Shown piece by piece: positions 45,852 through 58,683 of a stretch of 64,000 bases of DNA; position 1 is the first letter of the stretch; each line of letters starts with the position of its first letter. This stretch comes from Polytrichum commune (taxonomy: Eukaryota; Streptophyta; Polytrichopsida; Polytrichales; Polytrichaceae), in contig OX485806.1 in NCBI GenBank assembly GCA_950295325.1, forward strand, positions 56,913,169 to 56,977,168. Reading direction: 5' to 3'. The notes beneath the pieces were generated by a model, which was given only the letters and a program-made list of their open reading frames with translations, did no database searches and had not been told where the DNA came from. Made by a program: the position numbers and the translations under genes.

Positions 45852-47029
45852 ATCCTCAGCTCAAAATGCTTCAAACTCCGAGACCAGCCTCACTGACACA
45901 TGCTTATCATTTCAATCTTAAATACCGGTGTCGAGAGATGCCTATCCCCATCTCACATCCTTCTCGTCTACTTTGTCACGTCAACCTAGTAACTTACGGT
46001 AAGACCGATCCAACCTCCGTACTTACTCCGCAAAGCTTAGCTCCAACCACCGAGAACCCCTATTTCAACCTTAAAAACAGCTAAAACCCTACGAAGATAC
46101 CAGTTTTTTGCGATTTTGGGCGGCTAACGTGGGGTAATAAATTTTTAAAACAATTCAGTGCACGAGTCGCAATTGAATCATGTGGGAGGAGCCAATTAAT
46201 AATTAACAAAGAAAAAACAACAACAATGAAGACGACAGTGTATCCAACTTCATGAGCAATGGTAACAAATCTCAAGAGTGCGTTATTGCCAATACATAGG
46301 GGATGCATATACAGCTTGGTCAATGATGTGAGTGACAAAAAAAGGTTTTCTTATTGCAAGGCACTTGTGTGTGTTGATCTCAGCATTCATGTCACGGGTT
46401 CACATATGAGTTTGCAGCTATAATTAAGATGAAGTGTCCTTTATTCATGTCAACTCTAGAAGTTGCCATTATCTCTCTTATATGTGTTGAGAGTAAAGCA
46501 TGTGTCGCCTAATATAATGCCATCCAATTATGCGCAATTGACATTTATGATGGAAATATCAAACCATCACCTATGCTACCATAGTCAATACTATCATCAC
46601 CTATCACCATTCATGCCACTGCCAATCTCACACAATTTCATCACCAACGCAATCACGATGCTTTCAGTTCATGCCATTTGTCATAGCCAAACCCACATTT
46701 ATGTTAAAGGCAATTGATGTGTAGCAATGGCATCTGCCAAGGGGGACGCAATGGAATTGCAATACCATACATGAGTTACTCCAACCTCCCTTAATTAACC
46801 TAAGTGTGGAGTTCATGGGATACGCTCCCACTATGAGATACTTTAAAGTTTTGCCCAACATGGTTTAGGGTCAAATGACACACGACCATCAATCCTAAGA
46901 ACATGCCCCCAACTCCATGTGAACTATCGTTTCCCCTCATCAACCTTGTGACTTGCATTCAAGAGTTCAAAATATCCCGTTATTGGTGCCGATGGTTAAG
47001 GAACCCAAACGGCTCCATCAAGATTTAGG
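45852..47029. other. Upstream flank of the WRAP73-like gene, noncoding
   Basis: This should contain the promoter and 5' leader of the minus-strand gene, but no clear TATA box or other element can be named. No further coding sequence is supported. Confidence 0.4.
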
Positions 47030-47210
47030 TACACTAGCAATGGGAACATGGGGAATGTCGGGACACTACCCCATGCCTTAACTATCATTATCCACTCATA
47101 TAAGCTTTAAATCCTTTATGCATGGCCCCCACCCATCATCAACTAATGAAACGTCCACACCACAATGAGGCCAATCACCATATTTGCGGCCAACATTCCC
47201 TAGGGATCCT
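47030..47210 (-). repeat. Possible fossil fragment of the first chromovirus LTR
   Basis: The plus strand reads CTCATATAAGC, then ATCCTTTATGCATGGCCCCC and ACCCATCATCAACTAA. This resembles the stretch around the TATA-like patch in the reverse solo LTRs (CCATATAAGCC, ...CGGGGCCCCTACCCC, CCGTCAACCAA). Similarity fades on both sides and ends cannot be set. Confidence 0.4.
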
Positions 47211-50200
47211 TTGTCTGAAACATAACCACACCATGAATGTATGACATAAATTCATATGTCCTTTCAATCAATGTGTGAATTCTAATTTGACTACCAAGTA
47301 CCATGTATCAAGTTGTTACTCCAACAACATTTCCACCATCTTCCCTTTAGGTGAGGTTTGCCCAAGCTTCATTTTTCTCTATTTGGCAATAACAATGTTA
47401 ATTTTCAAGTGTTGAGTGGCATCGTAGGGGAGTTACTTTGCAACACCATCCACTATAGCTCCCTCACCTTCTGAGTGCATTGTATCTCATAGCCTTGTTA
47501 CAAAAATTTCCTGCCTTTAGAGATCTCTTTGAATTCCCTTGTGTATCAAAATTTTATATTGAATGCCTTCATGCCCAACCTCATTTTCTTTGCCTCGTCT
47601 CATCCAATTTTTTCCATTTGTTGTTTTCCATTGTTCATTTCCAATTTTTATTTATTCATGTAGACTAAGATTGGCATTGTGGCAATATTTTTACACTAAA
47701 GTCTATAAAATTTTTATGATAGAAAGTAATTAGTGTTACCTCCAACTTTTGTTTAAGTTATTCATGCATGAAATTACAATTTGGCTCATAACCCTCATGA
47801 ACAAAATATTATGAGTATGTGACATAAGAAACCTTCACATATCATCTAACAATTATGTTGCTTAATATTGCATGAACGTGCAATTGATAGTATATTTTCT
47901 TTGTATGTGACATAAACCTCTTTATCATGTATCCAACCTTTGTCTCACACAGTAGTATATTGCCCCAAATTGTGATAACCCTGGTTAATATAAACACACA
48001 AAGAAAATAAATTATAGAATCATACGTGAAAGGATTTGTAGACGCAATAAATAATCCTTTGAAACATCCCCATATAATTTACCCATCATTCTAGGTAAAG
48101 ACACATATACACACATATAAAGAAATGGGGTCAATTTTTTTTGGAAATGCATTATGGGCACCACCAAATGCTTGTCGATATGTTGGCCGAGGCAAGTCCA
48201 AACATTCCATGTGCCAACCCATCGAGCATTGATCCAAATCTAAATGTAAGTGTTTCCTAAGATTGTTCACACAACATACACTTCATTGTAGCTAAGATGT
48301 AGCTCGATTATGGTTTTGGGAGTGTATTGATGATTGGTGGTTGTCATGGGATGTAATTGCACCTCAACTACATTAAAACATCTTTAATAATTTGAATAAC
48401 TCAACTTGCAACAACCTCATGCGTAGTCAAAGTGGGCTATTGCAATAAATATAATCTCTAAGATATATCATTGGACAAGTGGTCAATATCCTCCGTTTGA
48501 ATGGTGATGTACATAAAATATGGCAATGTTACACAATCCTTTACTGTCATAGGCATCACCTTTGCAAAAAAACTAAAGGAAATGTTCAAACATAAATAAT
48601 CATGTGTCGTAACCATTCAAAGTAATAACCTTGTCCACATTGGCATGAATAAAAGAAACTAGCACATATTGATGATTGTACCCCAAAACATTAATAGAAA
48701 GAAAGAAAGACAACACCAACATTGGTTGGAATGAGTAAAAAACATTTAATTGTTTTATCATAGCCACAAGCTCAAATGTGACTCCAAAATGGGTTCACAA
48801 ATAATGGCTATGGGACACGTTTTATTAATATGTTAATAAGCAAAGAAATTTTGGCCAATGCATAATGTTTGCTAAAATAACATCTCATGGCCAATTATGG
48901 GAGTTGAAGGTCTTAGTGGTTGTGATTGCTTTCCATAACGCCACATTTGCAAAAACCGCACTTCAGTGTATGAACCATGCGCTCCAACATCCATTTACTT
49001 AACCCATTTGCATGACTTTGTTGTGCATTAGTTGATCATTTTATTGGAAAAACTTTGGAAATTTTCCAAAACTTTTATCCATGGTTGATCAAGATCTTGG
49101 TAGGTGCATCACATCCACTAGGCATTCCATCTAAAAAGATGTAAGTGGCACCTTGATTAAATTTAGCATGCAATGCAACCATTTAAATTTATTTAAATGA
49201 ATGACCAATCATCCCATGCACATGAATATTCTGTTGTTTAGAGGTCAACTATGGTGCAACCTATTTCAAATTTTTTTTTGGCCCATATCAATGATCCGTA
49301 GCAATTGCAACTGTAACATAGCTGAGTTGAACAAGGCTCACATGCGATCACATACCCATGCATTCTTTGTCATATGCAACCTTGCAATCATTGACACCAT
49401 TATCATACCAAAGATAAATATATGTACAATGTGTGCAAGAAATGTCCAAGTTTTTTTTACGAATGGTTGATAGTTTGTGTGCATCTTCGAGTTAAAAAAA
49501 TATGACCACCTTGCTATTTGGTCACCTACTAAACACATACACACAGTCCTACATGAGATGTTTTATTTGTTGGAAAAAATGATTTTCTTTCATGGATGAA
49601 GAATGAACTTGAGGATAAACAATTACCATGGGTGCATTTGTATAAACCTCAACTACAACCCAAAATACCTCTAGAATTGTTTCATTTTCTTGCAGTTAGT
49701 ATGTCACCTTTGGTATAAAAATACACCAACTGTAAATTCCGCCATTTGGTTTTTGGTAAAGATAGTTTGAAGAATAGTAAATAGGTTTTAGGGACCCCGC
49801 TAACCTTTTTGACGATTAATAACTTGTGATTTCCATGACCTCGCAATTGTATAGGTAGTAATGGAAATGAACAATGCCCCATGTTGCAAGCAAATCTTTT
49901 GCTTTGTATCGGACCTCCACATTATTGTTAGACCATTTTGGGAAATCAATAAAAAATAACCAACCATTGTCACATTTTTAAAACAGACCCACACCAATCC
50001 ATACATGTATGGGATTGGTGAGATATTTTTAGTACCATATTTCAAATTTTGAGTTATGAAAACATTGGCTTACGTTTTGCCCCATGTTGATAGTTCATAA
50101 TTATTGGTCAATATCAAAATGTTTTGAGGATGGTACTAAATCTTTGGTAGTTGTTAGAGAATCCCAATACATGATTAGCATGTATGGGCTATGGAATTGA

Positions 50201-52014
50201 CTAAATAGTTGCCACTTTATTCTTTTGGACCTTTAAACATCACAACTTACCAAATTTCCTAAGCAATCAAAGTATTGAAAATTTGTGAAGTTGGATTTGA
50301 AAGGATTGAGTATGTGTGGCTCATTTTCTTCAATAACATACTAGAAATACTCCCCAAATTATTTATTTGGTGAATGGTCTTTTTGATTGATCTAATAAAT
50401 CATGATCAATGAAGTTGTTGATGATCAAACCAAATATCTATAATAAAATACCATGTACTAAGTCATATCTATATACAAAGTTTGTAACAATCATTGAAAT
50501 GCACACATACATGGTTGGTGTTTATACACAAATGTTTATACACAAATGTTTGTAAAAACTACAATAATGTCTTGATTTATGACCTTTTGTTTGTAAAGCC
50601 TTGGGCACCTTATAATAGAAACAAGGTTGATAAAAAAAAATGAATTATTGAATGAACATGTAATTAAATGACATTTATCATGGTTGCATACGTAAATTTA
50701 CTACTACCAAATACATTTTATATATTCTTTTCATTTATAGTTGTGAACCCTTAGAATGGTCCATCACTAGGCGGGCGTTATTTTTAGTTAGGATTTAAGC
50801 ATAAGAAGTTAGAATTAATAGGGAATTGTAGAAAAAATTAGTTCATTTAGTATTTAGTCCCAAAAAAATGAAGGTAAGTTACCGAGGGCTTCGGGCCTTC
50901 ACCTGTGAAGGAAAAAAACTAGTCAAGGTAGGAATAGTTGAAAGAATAACTAAGTAGTGTTAAAACCTAGCTAAATTAAAAAACATTGCTAGCTATGAAA
51001 GAAATTTTCTTAGTATGAAGAATTGCTAGCTAGTAGAAACAACTAACTAAGAGATTAAGTTAGTAGAGGTTAGTTAAGAAAGGATTAATTATTACTTAGT
51101 ATGGGCCATACTAGACAATTGAAGGTGTTCAGCGTAAGATGGCAAAATGGGCATGGTGACTTTTTTTTAAAAGGAAAGAAAACAAAAGGGTCACTTTCCC
51201 GCTTGTCTCCTTGCCAACTCGATGGCAAAAAATTAAAAGAATTAAAAGGAATCCTGTTGGAGCCACCTTGGCGAGAAGGGGGCAACGTCAACCGCGAAAA
51301 TCCTTGAGTCCAAATTTGAGGGGGGTTTAAAAAAATGAAACCAATGGCAAGGGATCCAACATTTTTTTGAGAGGGTTTAAAGACCCCCTCCTCATACATT
51401 GAAATCACTCATTTTCTCTCAACGTTTGAACGAAACCTTACCTCTATATAGTTAGGAAAAAAACTCTCATTTGTCCTTTCAATTGCCTAGTAGTACGGCA
51501 TGAGGAAACCCTCTCCTTACTTTCTCATAGTTAGAATGTGTATTTGTTAGCACACAAAATTTCTTCATTTCTTGGTAAGATGTAGGTTAGAAAACATGTT
51601 TAAAAAGTGAGGCATTGTAGACCTTGGCCGCTAATGGCATAAATGCTTAGTTAACCATCTAGAACTAGAAATTTATCATTTTCTATAGAGATTTCTTACA
51701 ACTATCCATAGTCATTTTCCATTTGCAATTTGGTTGAGATAGCAAGTAGTTATAAGTTTTCAAAGTTGGAGTAAAAAATAGGATGTTCATTTGGACAACG
51801 GCTATTGGATCAAACATGCTAGCCTGATGAAAACTTTAATTTAAAATATTGTATTTTTCCCCCAAATTTGTTTTTGGCTTTCCAAGGCCGTTTGGAATGT
51901 GTGATCTAAATGAATAATGAATTAGATATGGATTTTTGAAGGTGGGATACATAGTTTGAGCCTTTCTAGTTGATTGTTGCTCTTAGAATATTTTTTACCA
52001 CGTGATCATATCCA
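47211..52014. other. AT-rich decayed DNA, nothing recognised
   Basis: Long AT-rich sequence with many short open frames and no motif. The 50750-52014 part, upstream of the second chromovirus, should hold its 5' LTR and leader, but nothing matching the sequence downstream of 55810 could be found by eye. Confidence 0.4.
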
Positions 52015-52360
52015 AAATATGAAAGAGTGGTTGGAAGATTTGAAATAGGATACATTGTGAGTTTGAGAGTACAAAAATAGGTTCATTGAGTTAGTCGAAT
52101 AATTTCTAGACAAAGAAAAACAAATATTCTTTCTTACAGGTCTTTAGAGTTCAATCAAATATCATGTTAAAGCTTTGAAGCATTATACGCTTGGAAAAAT
52201 GTATAGTATGGCTTTAACATTTGAGGCTAAAAATATCGAACTAGCAAAAGAGAATAAATTTTGGTTTGATGTTTCTTGTAAGGATTATAGCACTGGACAA
52301 AAAAATGGGAAGTGGAAGAAGTCCCAAAAGTTTCCAGAGGGACAAAACCACATCCGATAA
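52015..52360 (+). pseudogene. gag remnant of the second chromovirus
   Basis: The reading MKEWLEDLK, stop, ...EYKNRFIELVE, stop, FLDKEKQIFFLTGL, stop, SSIKYHVKALKHYTLGKMYS then MALTFEAKN resembles the C-terminal part of a Ty3/gypsy capsid region. The last piece is open from 52175 to 52360. No CCHC zinc knuckle is seen after it. Confidence 0.6.
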
Positions 52361-52589
52361 AACAACAAATTAAACTACAAAGACCAAGCAGAGCATTGAA
52401 AGAAAAGGTTGTGCTACAAACCTTATGAGCTATGACATTTGGCTAAGGATTTTATGCGATTAGTGGAAAAATGGCCAAGACAATCTACAACATAGGCAGT
52501 GGAAGTAAAAACACCAATTGTGTCAAAAAATTAAAAAATAATTCGTATGTCAGTTGTTTTTTGTGAGGAGCGGATAGTGAGCGAACCTT

Positions 52590-53100
52590 CAGTGTTGCAA
52601 ATTCAAGGGTTCATTGGTAATCAATCAACTTTTATGTGGATTGATTCAGGTCAGACCCATAACTTGATGTCAACTAAATTTGCATAAAAGTTATAACTGC
52701 GAGCGTCTAAAATCAAACCTTGTAAGGTTTTCTTACCCAATGGTGAGTTAAATATGATTGAATGTCGATTGTTGGATGTCCTTATAATATTGCAAAGAAT
52801 ACACACCATTGTAAATTTTGAAGTTTGGATGAGGTGTCAATACGACGTCATACTGGGAATGTCGTGGCTCAATGGCGTGGACACATAGATTGCTTGCAAA
52901 CATGGAAAGATTTGTAACAAGCTTTTGGATGGAAAACCTTTCAAAATTAAATGTACGAAATTTTTATCCAAAATACCTTTACGTTTTGCTATACAAATGA
53001 AAAGGTGTTTGTAAAAGAAACAAGAAGTTTTTTGCAATTGATATTCGTAAGATTTCATTTAAGTTTGAATTAGTTTGCAAAGAACCTATAAATATTCATG
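52590..53100 (+). pseudogene. Aspartic protease remnant of the second chromovirus
   Basis: FMWIDSGQTHNLMSTKFA (about 52633-52686) carries the D-S/T-G active-site triad as DSG, followed by a downstream MRCQYDVILGMSWLNGVDT stretch (52827-52885) typical of this protease fold. Several stops interrupt. Such proteases cut the polyprotein; this one cannot be made whole. Confidence 0.78.
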
Positions 53101-53870
53101 CATTTCTTGCAAATTATCAGGATATTTTTCCTAATGAGTTGCTAGGGATGCCACCTCAAAGGAAGGTAGATCTTGCTATTGAATTGGAAACTCAATTAAC
53201 ATATTTGTTAAAAATTGGGATACATTAGACATAGCAATCTCCATGGGGTGCTCATGTACTATTTAAAAACAAATGGTAGGTTGAGACTATGCGTGGATTA
53301 TAAAGGTCTAAATATGTCTACCATCGAGAACAAATATCCATTTCCCATATTTGATGAATTGGTTGATCAATTGAGTGGGGCTAAGAAGTTTTCAAATTTT
53401 CATTTGAAAACTGGATATAATCAAATTAGAATAAAACAAAGTAAAATTAAAATTTTATTTACGTAGTCGTTTTGGTCACTATGAATATTTGGTTATGCAT
53501 TTTGGACTTATTAATGTGCCTACCACATTTATGAATATCATGAATATTATATTCAGAGAATATTTGGGAGTCTTCACCCTTGTTTTTATAGATGACATAT
53601 TAATGTATTCCATAAATGAGGAAGAACAGAAGGAACACCTTAAAAAAATGTTTGATGTTTTGAGAATATTTAAATTATATGCTAAAATAAAAAAATGTTA
53701 ATTTTCCGGTACCCAGATTGAATACTTTCGACATGTAGTGTCTGAAAAAGGTGTGTCCGTTGATCCTCAAAAGATCGAAAGTGTGGTTAAGAGGCCTATG
53801 CCAAAGGATAAGACTGAGGTCAGATGTTTTTTGGGGTTGGCTACTTAAATGAGAAAGTATGTAAGGGATT
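53101..53870 (+). pseudogene. Reverse transcriptase remnant of the second chromovirus
   Basis: RLRLCVDYKGLNMSTIENKY, then PFPIFDELVDQLSGAKKFSN and HLKTGYNQIRIK, in the open frame 53215-53466. The catalytic FIDDIL (YxDD-type, here F-x-D-D) is in the next frame at about 53585-53602, in 53489-53701. Motifs are well kept, but a frameshift near 53466-53489 and stops break the protein. Confidence 0.88.
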
Positions 53871-54459
53871 TTGCTAAGATTGCAGCCCCCATGACAAATT
53901 TGAAAGAATCACTTGGACTAATGATTGTCATTATAGCTTTGAGGTTTTGAAGAAGGCTCTGACAGAAGCTTTAGTCTTAAATATCATGGTTCCCTTGAAT
54001 GGCGGGTTAGTCTTGTGCACATATGCTAGTAATATGGCTATAGGTGTTATCCTAATGCAAGAAGGCATTTTGCATATGAATCCAAATTGAATTATCTAGT
54101 TTATCAGAAATAATTGCTAGCAATAATTCATGCATTGAAAATTTGGCGTCACTATTTATTAGATAGTGAATTTAAGATTGAGATTGATCATCAGTCATTA
54201 CCATATTTGACCTGTCAATTTAAGTTGAATTGTAGACAAAATCGTTGGATGGAATTGATGTAAAAATTCCATTTTTGAGATCCAATATGTCAAAGGTAAA
54301 AAAAATGTTCTAGTTGACTATTTCTAAATGATATATCTTTAGTGAAAGATACTATGCTTGACAACATCAAGGGATTTTAAAAGGATGATGCATTTTTCTC
54401 TGATCTTTTTGAGATTTTGTCAAAATAATCTAGAACTCAAGAGGAAATTGATAAATTTT
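53871..54459 (+). pseudogene. RNase H remnant of the second chromovirus
   Basis: Broken readings of an RNase H domain follow the RT end: LVLCTYASNMAIGVILMQEG (about 54010-54065), then IIHAL-IWRHYLLDSEF-IEIDHQSLPY (54125-54210). The order and the H-YLL...IEIDH pattern fit the family. No continuous frame remains. Confidence 0.7.
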
Positions 54460-54470
54460 TTGCCTATGTT

Positions 54471-55114
54471 TTGATTGTGGGTATTTTATATTATATGTCT
54501 AGAATTTGTATTCCGGAGGTAGGAGATCATAAAAATAACATCCCTAACGATTGTCCCAATATTCCTATTTTTGGTTATTCAGGGTTTCAGAAAACTTTTG
54601 TGGCAATAAACAATTATTATTTTTGGCCAGAATTGAAGAGATGTGAAATCTTTTGTCGAAAGATATTTTTTGTGTGAAACAAAAAAAGTGGAGCAAGTGA
54701 AACATCCAGTGTTGTTGCAACCATTGGCAGTGCCTAATAGAAAGTGGGAGTCTATTACTGTGGATTTCATTGTGGATCTTCTTAGGACTCCAAAAGGCTT
54801 TGATAGCATTTTTATTATCGTTGATAGATTAACTAGGCTGGCTCGATTTATACCTACCACTACAATTGTGACAACTTTGGGATTAGTTGAGAAATATTTG
54901 TGGGTTTTGGGTTGCCACGAGAGATAATTTGTGATAGAGATAAAAAAATTGTGTGTGAATTTTACAAATTTTTATTGAAATGTGTGGCACCAAAATTAAT
55001 ATGAATTCTACATATTATCCGGATATGGATGGACAAAATAAAAGAACCAATAGGAGTTTTAAAAACATGCTTAGATTGTAGGTTGGAACAAGACAATAGT
55101 CTTGGGATAAGTGG
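54471..55114 (+). pseudogene. Integrase core remnant of the second chromovirus
   Basis: ERYFLCETKKVEQVKHPVLL then QPLAVPNRKWESITVDFIVD and FDSIFIIVDRLTRLARFIP (54643-54927) keep the first catalytic Asp (VDFIVD). Downstream, the position of the catalytic Glu reads Lys (MDGQNKRTNR, about 55030-55060). The frame breaks at least twice between. Confidence 0.82.
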
Positions 55115-55790
55115 TTGTATTTAATACAATTTGCTTATAATAAACAAGATAACAATATCATAGGGGTGAGTTCATTTTATACTTTATATGGTCAAGAATA
55201 TAGAACTCCAATATCTTTAGCAACTCCTAACTCTAAAATCAAAATTTTGAATCAAATGATTCAAGAGATGCATAATGTAGTGGAAAACGCTAAGCAATGT
55301 ATGCAAGAAGCACAAGAGAGATCTAAATTCTATGCCGATCAAAGAAGCAGTGTTAGAGAGTTTGAGGTTGGCCAAAAGGTATTTTTGAAAGTAACGCCTA
55401 AACGCTCGGGATTAAAACTTGGGAGGTCAAGAAAATTGTCTCTTAGATTTTGCGGTTCATTTCAAATTCTTAAGAGAATTGGTCAAGTGGCGTATGCATT
55501 AGATTTAGCCAAGAATTGGAAAATTCATAATGTGTTCCACGTTAATTTGTTAAGAAGATACATGTCCGATCCTAATCATATACTTCCAAATTTGCCTCAA
55601 GTAATTTCTAAGGGCGAGATGTTGGCTGAACCTGAAAGAATTCTACAAGTTGATTTGCAACACCTCAAGAATAAGTCATTCAAGATATTTCTTCTTAAAT
55701 GGAAAAACTATCATGACGATGAAGCATCATAGGAGTTAGAAAATGAGTTAAAAAAAACTTACCTAGATTTTGTCATTGTGGATAATGATT
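55115..55790 (+). pseudogene. Integrase C-terminus and chromodomain, second chromovirus
   Basis: A 205-codon open frame (55115-55732) is the best-kept part of this element. It reads AYNKQDNNIIGVSSFYTLYG, ...ARSKFYADQRSS-like (RSKFYADQRSS), GQKVFLKVTPKRSG, LRFCGSFQILKRIGQVAYAL and VFHVNLLRRYMSDPNHILP. The chromodomain follows: VDLQHLKNKSFKIFLLKWKN then YHDDEAS. It stops at a TAG where chromodomains have Trp (TGG to TAG), and coding similarity continues as ELENEL. Confidence 0.88.
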
Positions 55791-55792
55791 TA

Positions 55793-55830
55793 ATTTGAGA
55801 GGGGAAGAGTGTAATGAACTAATTTGAAAA
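55793..55830 (+). other. Polypurine tract and probable 3' LTR start of the second chromovirus
   Basis: Purine-rich GAGAGGGGAAGAG ends at 55809 and is followed by TGTAATGAAC, a reasonable LTR start. The LTR would run into 56 kb (AATAAA at 55964 is one possible signal), but its end is not identified. Confidence 0.6.
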
Positions 55831-57728
55831 ATTGTTGAGGATGGAAATAAATCGCAGGGATGAATGTCCAAGACTAATAAACGTGGATGGGTGGAAAGCT
55901 GATGGATGAGCAGTTGGATGACTATTATCTATGTAAAGCAAAGTGATAATGGTATACACATATGAATAAAGAGACTTCAGTCTATGTATAGAAAGACTTG
56001 ATTATTCTAAAAATATCTTATGAACATTATGTATAGATAGGGCTCGAGGGAAGGAAAACACATGTTATGTTTTGTATGTGTCTCCAGGTTGGGAGGTAAG
56101 CTTTTTGTCAATAAATATTTGTTTATTATTTATGAACAATTTAACGAGGTATGTTACGGTTGCATTATTGGGGGGCTACTAGATTCATCTCAACTTAACT
56201 TGCTAATATCATATTTGTCTTTAATAAATATTCTTGATAGATTCTCAATGGTCTATGCCGAGCCGCAATCTGAGGAAGAATGAATTAATTATTAAGTTTT
56301 GAAGTTGGAGGTTGGATAGGTGAAGGTGGAAGGATCGGTTGGATAGACATTGCGCTTCTAACCTTATAACTTTTGCAATACTTATCTGATAGAAGTGAAT
56401 TTTAGATCTTTACAAAGCTAATGATGTGTACTAAATGAATTAATTATGATGAGTCCAAAATTAAAGTGTAATAAAATGATGTTTCAACCATTGACTAATC
56501 TAAGCTCCACAACCAAATTAACTACAAGGAAAGAAATAAGGTCATCATCCGGGAAATGGAGCAATGCAAGAAGGCAACGGCTTGGCTTATGTTGGACCCA
56601 ACCTAACAAGGAGCATTAAGAAAAGCTAACTAAACCTAGCCTTCCATTCAAGATTGGAGGAAGCGCAACCAAAATATGCATTCCTAACTCCACTAACCTA
56701 TCTTATAAGGTCAAGTAGGTTGACCGCCAAGGGGGGTACCCAAGACCATTGTTTTTGGGGTCCCTTGGTATGTTTTGTGGTAGTAGTTTTAATTATTTGA
56801 AAATCTTCATATGTGGTAAAATCGGATTAATCATCGACACGACCACTCTGAATGTTGTTGGTGAAAATATGACATTAATGATCCGCGAATTGATTATTGT
56901 ATTGTTGGCCTTATAGAGTGGGAATTATGACCCCAATCCATGAAGATTGTGCAACAGGTTGAACCTACTTGTCGTTTATCACCCTAGTTCTATTAAATTC
57001 CATTTTATAGTCTATTTGGTGTAAACACACTTAATGATTTAAAAACATTAAAACATATCGTGAATCCTTGTTCTTAAGAAATTGGAATCGAAACCTTAAT
57101 CCGGTAGGGTGACACCACCCTTCGGACCGTTGAAGTCCAAAGGGTTTGAATTGTTATTCGGCCTTTCAGGGACCTGTACGAGGCCCTAGAATGTTTCGAG
57201 CTAAGGGATGCACCAACTAGATAAGGGGTGATGCCTAATACATAAATGTAATAAGATGTGATATGTAAGAAAAATTAACTAAGTAAGAAGAAAGTTGTGT
57301 AAAGGATGAAACCTAAGTCAAGTCCTCCCGCTTAGGAAATTTAAACATTTGTAAATAAGAAAGCAAAAAATGATTGAATGGTCGATCAAACCATCGCTAT
57401 TCCGTCCATTGAGCTAGAAGTGGTATGAATCACACCCGGTTGGTGTGTACCAGAGCCACCTCAATTCATAGGTTAAAATTATCTTGGTTCCAAAATTGGT
57501 GCGTATGCGCTTATACTAGATTGTAGGTCTAGGTTAGAATTAGATATGAAATGGATTAGTGGAGTTTAAAGCCACAATAAAAAAAAAACTTAAGCCCAAT
57601 CTCCAAAGGTACTTCAACTACTATTTCAATTCCCCTCCAAAAATCTAGGCACTCACTTTATACAATTACCATGTGGGTTCAGCTTGGGCATTTGCAAATG
57701 CAGGCCACCCTCACCAAAGAACTTGTAT
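55831..57728. other. Probable LTR body, then decayed noncoding DNA
   Basis: The first few hundred bases are likely the 3' LTR of the second chromovirus. From about 56400 the sequence is decayed noncoding DNA, with a GC-richer patch at 57100-57210. No gene is supported. Confidence 0.4.
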
Positions 57729-57770
57729 GGCATTTTTAGGCTCCCTCATAGGGGATGGCCTAAAAATGCC
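57729..57770. repeat. Perfect 13-bp inverted repeat (hairpin)
   Basis: GGCATTTTTAGGC at 57729-57741 and its exact reverse complement at 57758-57770 are separated by 16 bp. No downstream gene suggests a terminator role; it may be a transposon end or chance debris. Confidence 0.85.
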
Positions 57771-58504
57771 ACAATATTAAGGCCTTATAAGATGGTAATA
57801 TAGAACATTATTTGCAAATGAAGGGCAAGAAAAACAAACTTTGAAGTTTTTCCAATAAAACCTTATGAAGAAGAGTGGCTATGTTGTATATCTTCTGAAG
57901 GTGTTATATTATGTGGCTATTTTGTGGGTGTTCATCCATTAATAATTTTATTGTACGTGAGAAATGTAAAGCTCATAATTTCCACTTGCTTGTTGCCTTT
58001 GGATGTTTTGATTGCACAAAACATTTTAGTTTTGGAAGACATGTATGGATTGTGGTATATATTGAACTCAAACTTATGTAGTTTTTGTACAAGTTTATGA
58101 AAGTGGATAATTTTTCTAGGTAGATAATCCACCCCCAAACATGAGGTTCCCAAATAGTTTGCAATTTGGATATTATAAATTCTAACGTGAAGGGTTTGTA
58201 AGAAAACATACATTTCATCCTTTGTATTGTACAATTTGGAATGCCTTAAAAAACAATAAGCCCTAATGGTCAATCTCTCGTGTCTTTCCACATTGTCATG
58301 TCCTCCATTTCTTTTCCCATTTCAAACAGTTTATGTACTTCTAAAGATCTATCAATTTTGTGTTTATAACCTTTTTATTTGAACGTTACGGTTTTTTTTC
58401 TATTTCATGGCTATGCTACTAAACCTAGCCCTCATGTTGGTACAAATCTTTGCTACTTCATTTATCTATTGGGTATCATTTTTTGTAAAACCCTCATCCT
58501 TACA

Positions 58505-58683
58505 CCATTCTATGATGATGGTTACGTTGAAAGATAGGGATTTCAATGTTGCATTTTAAATGTATTAAAGTGAAAAAAAAATTTGTATGATCAATTTTAC
58601 TATGTGGGTGTATTGTGTTAGCTCTTCTAGGAATATATGAGCGTTGATCATTATCTTTCAACCTAACCATCATCATAGAATGG
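58505..58683. mobile_element. MITE-like element with 32-bp terminal inverted repeats
   Basis: The arms at 58505-58536 and 58652-58683 are reverse complements over 32 bp with one mismatch (CCATTCTATGATGATGG at each outer end). The 115-bp interior is AT-rich. Size (179 bp), AT content and terminal inverted repeats fit a miniature DNA transposon. No clear target-site duplication is seen, so the superfamily is open. Confidence 0.65.

Larger units (their letters stand above)
52015..55809 (+). mobile_element. Second Ty3/gypsy chromovirus, decayed internal region
   Basis: Domains appear in canonical order: gag (about 52015-52360), protease (52590-52900), reverse transcriptase (53100-53870), RNase H (53870-54330), integrase (54460-55640), chromodomain (55640-55770), and a purine tract (55793-55809) before a TG that likely starts the 3' LTR. 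Frames break many times. It differs in sequence from the chromovirus at 1-7545 and looks like another lineage of the same clade. No matching LTR pair is recognised. Confidence 0.88.

Noticed and set aside
50756-52014. 5' LTR of the second chromovirus
   Set aside because: Expected by position, but no match to the sequence after 55810 and no primer binding site could be found by eye, so it is not called.
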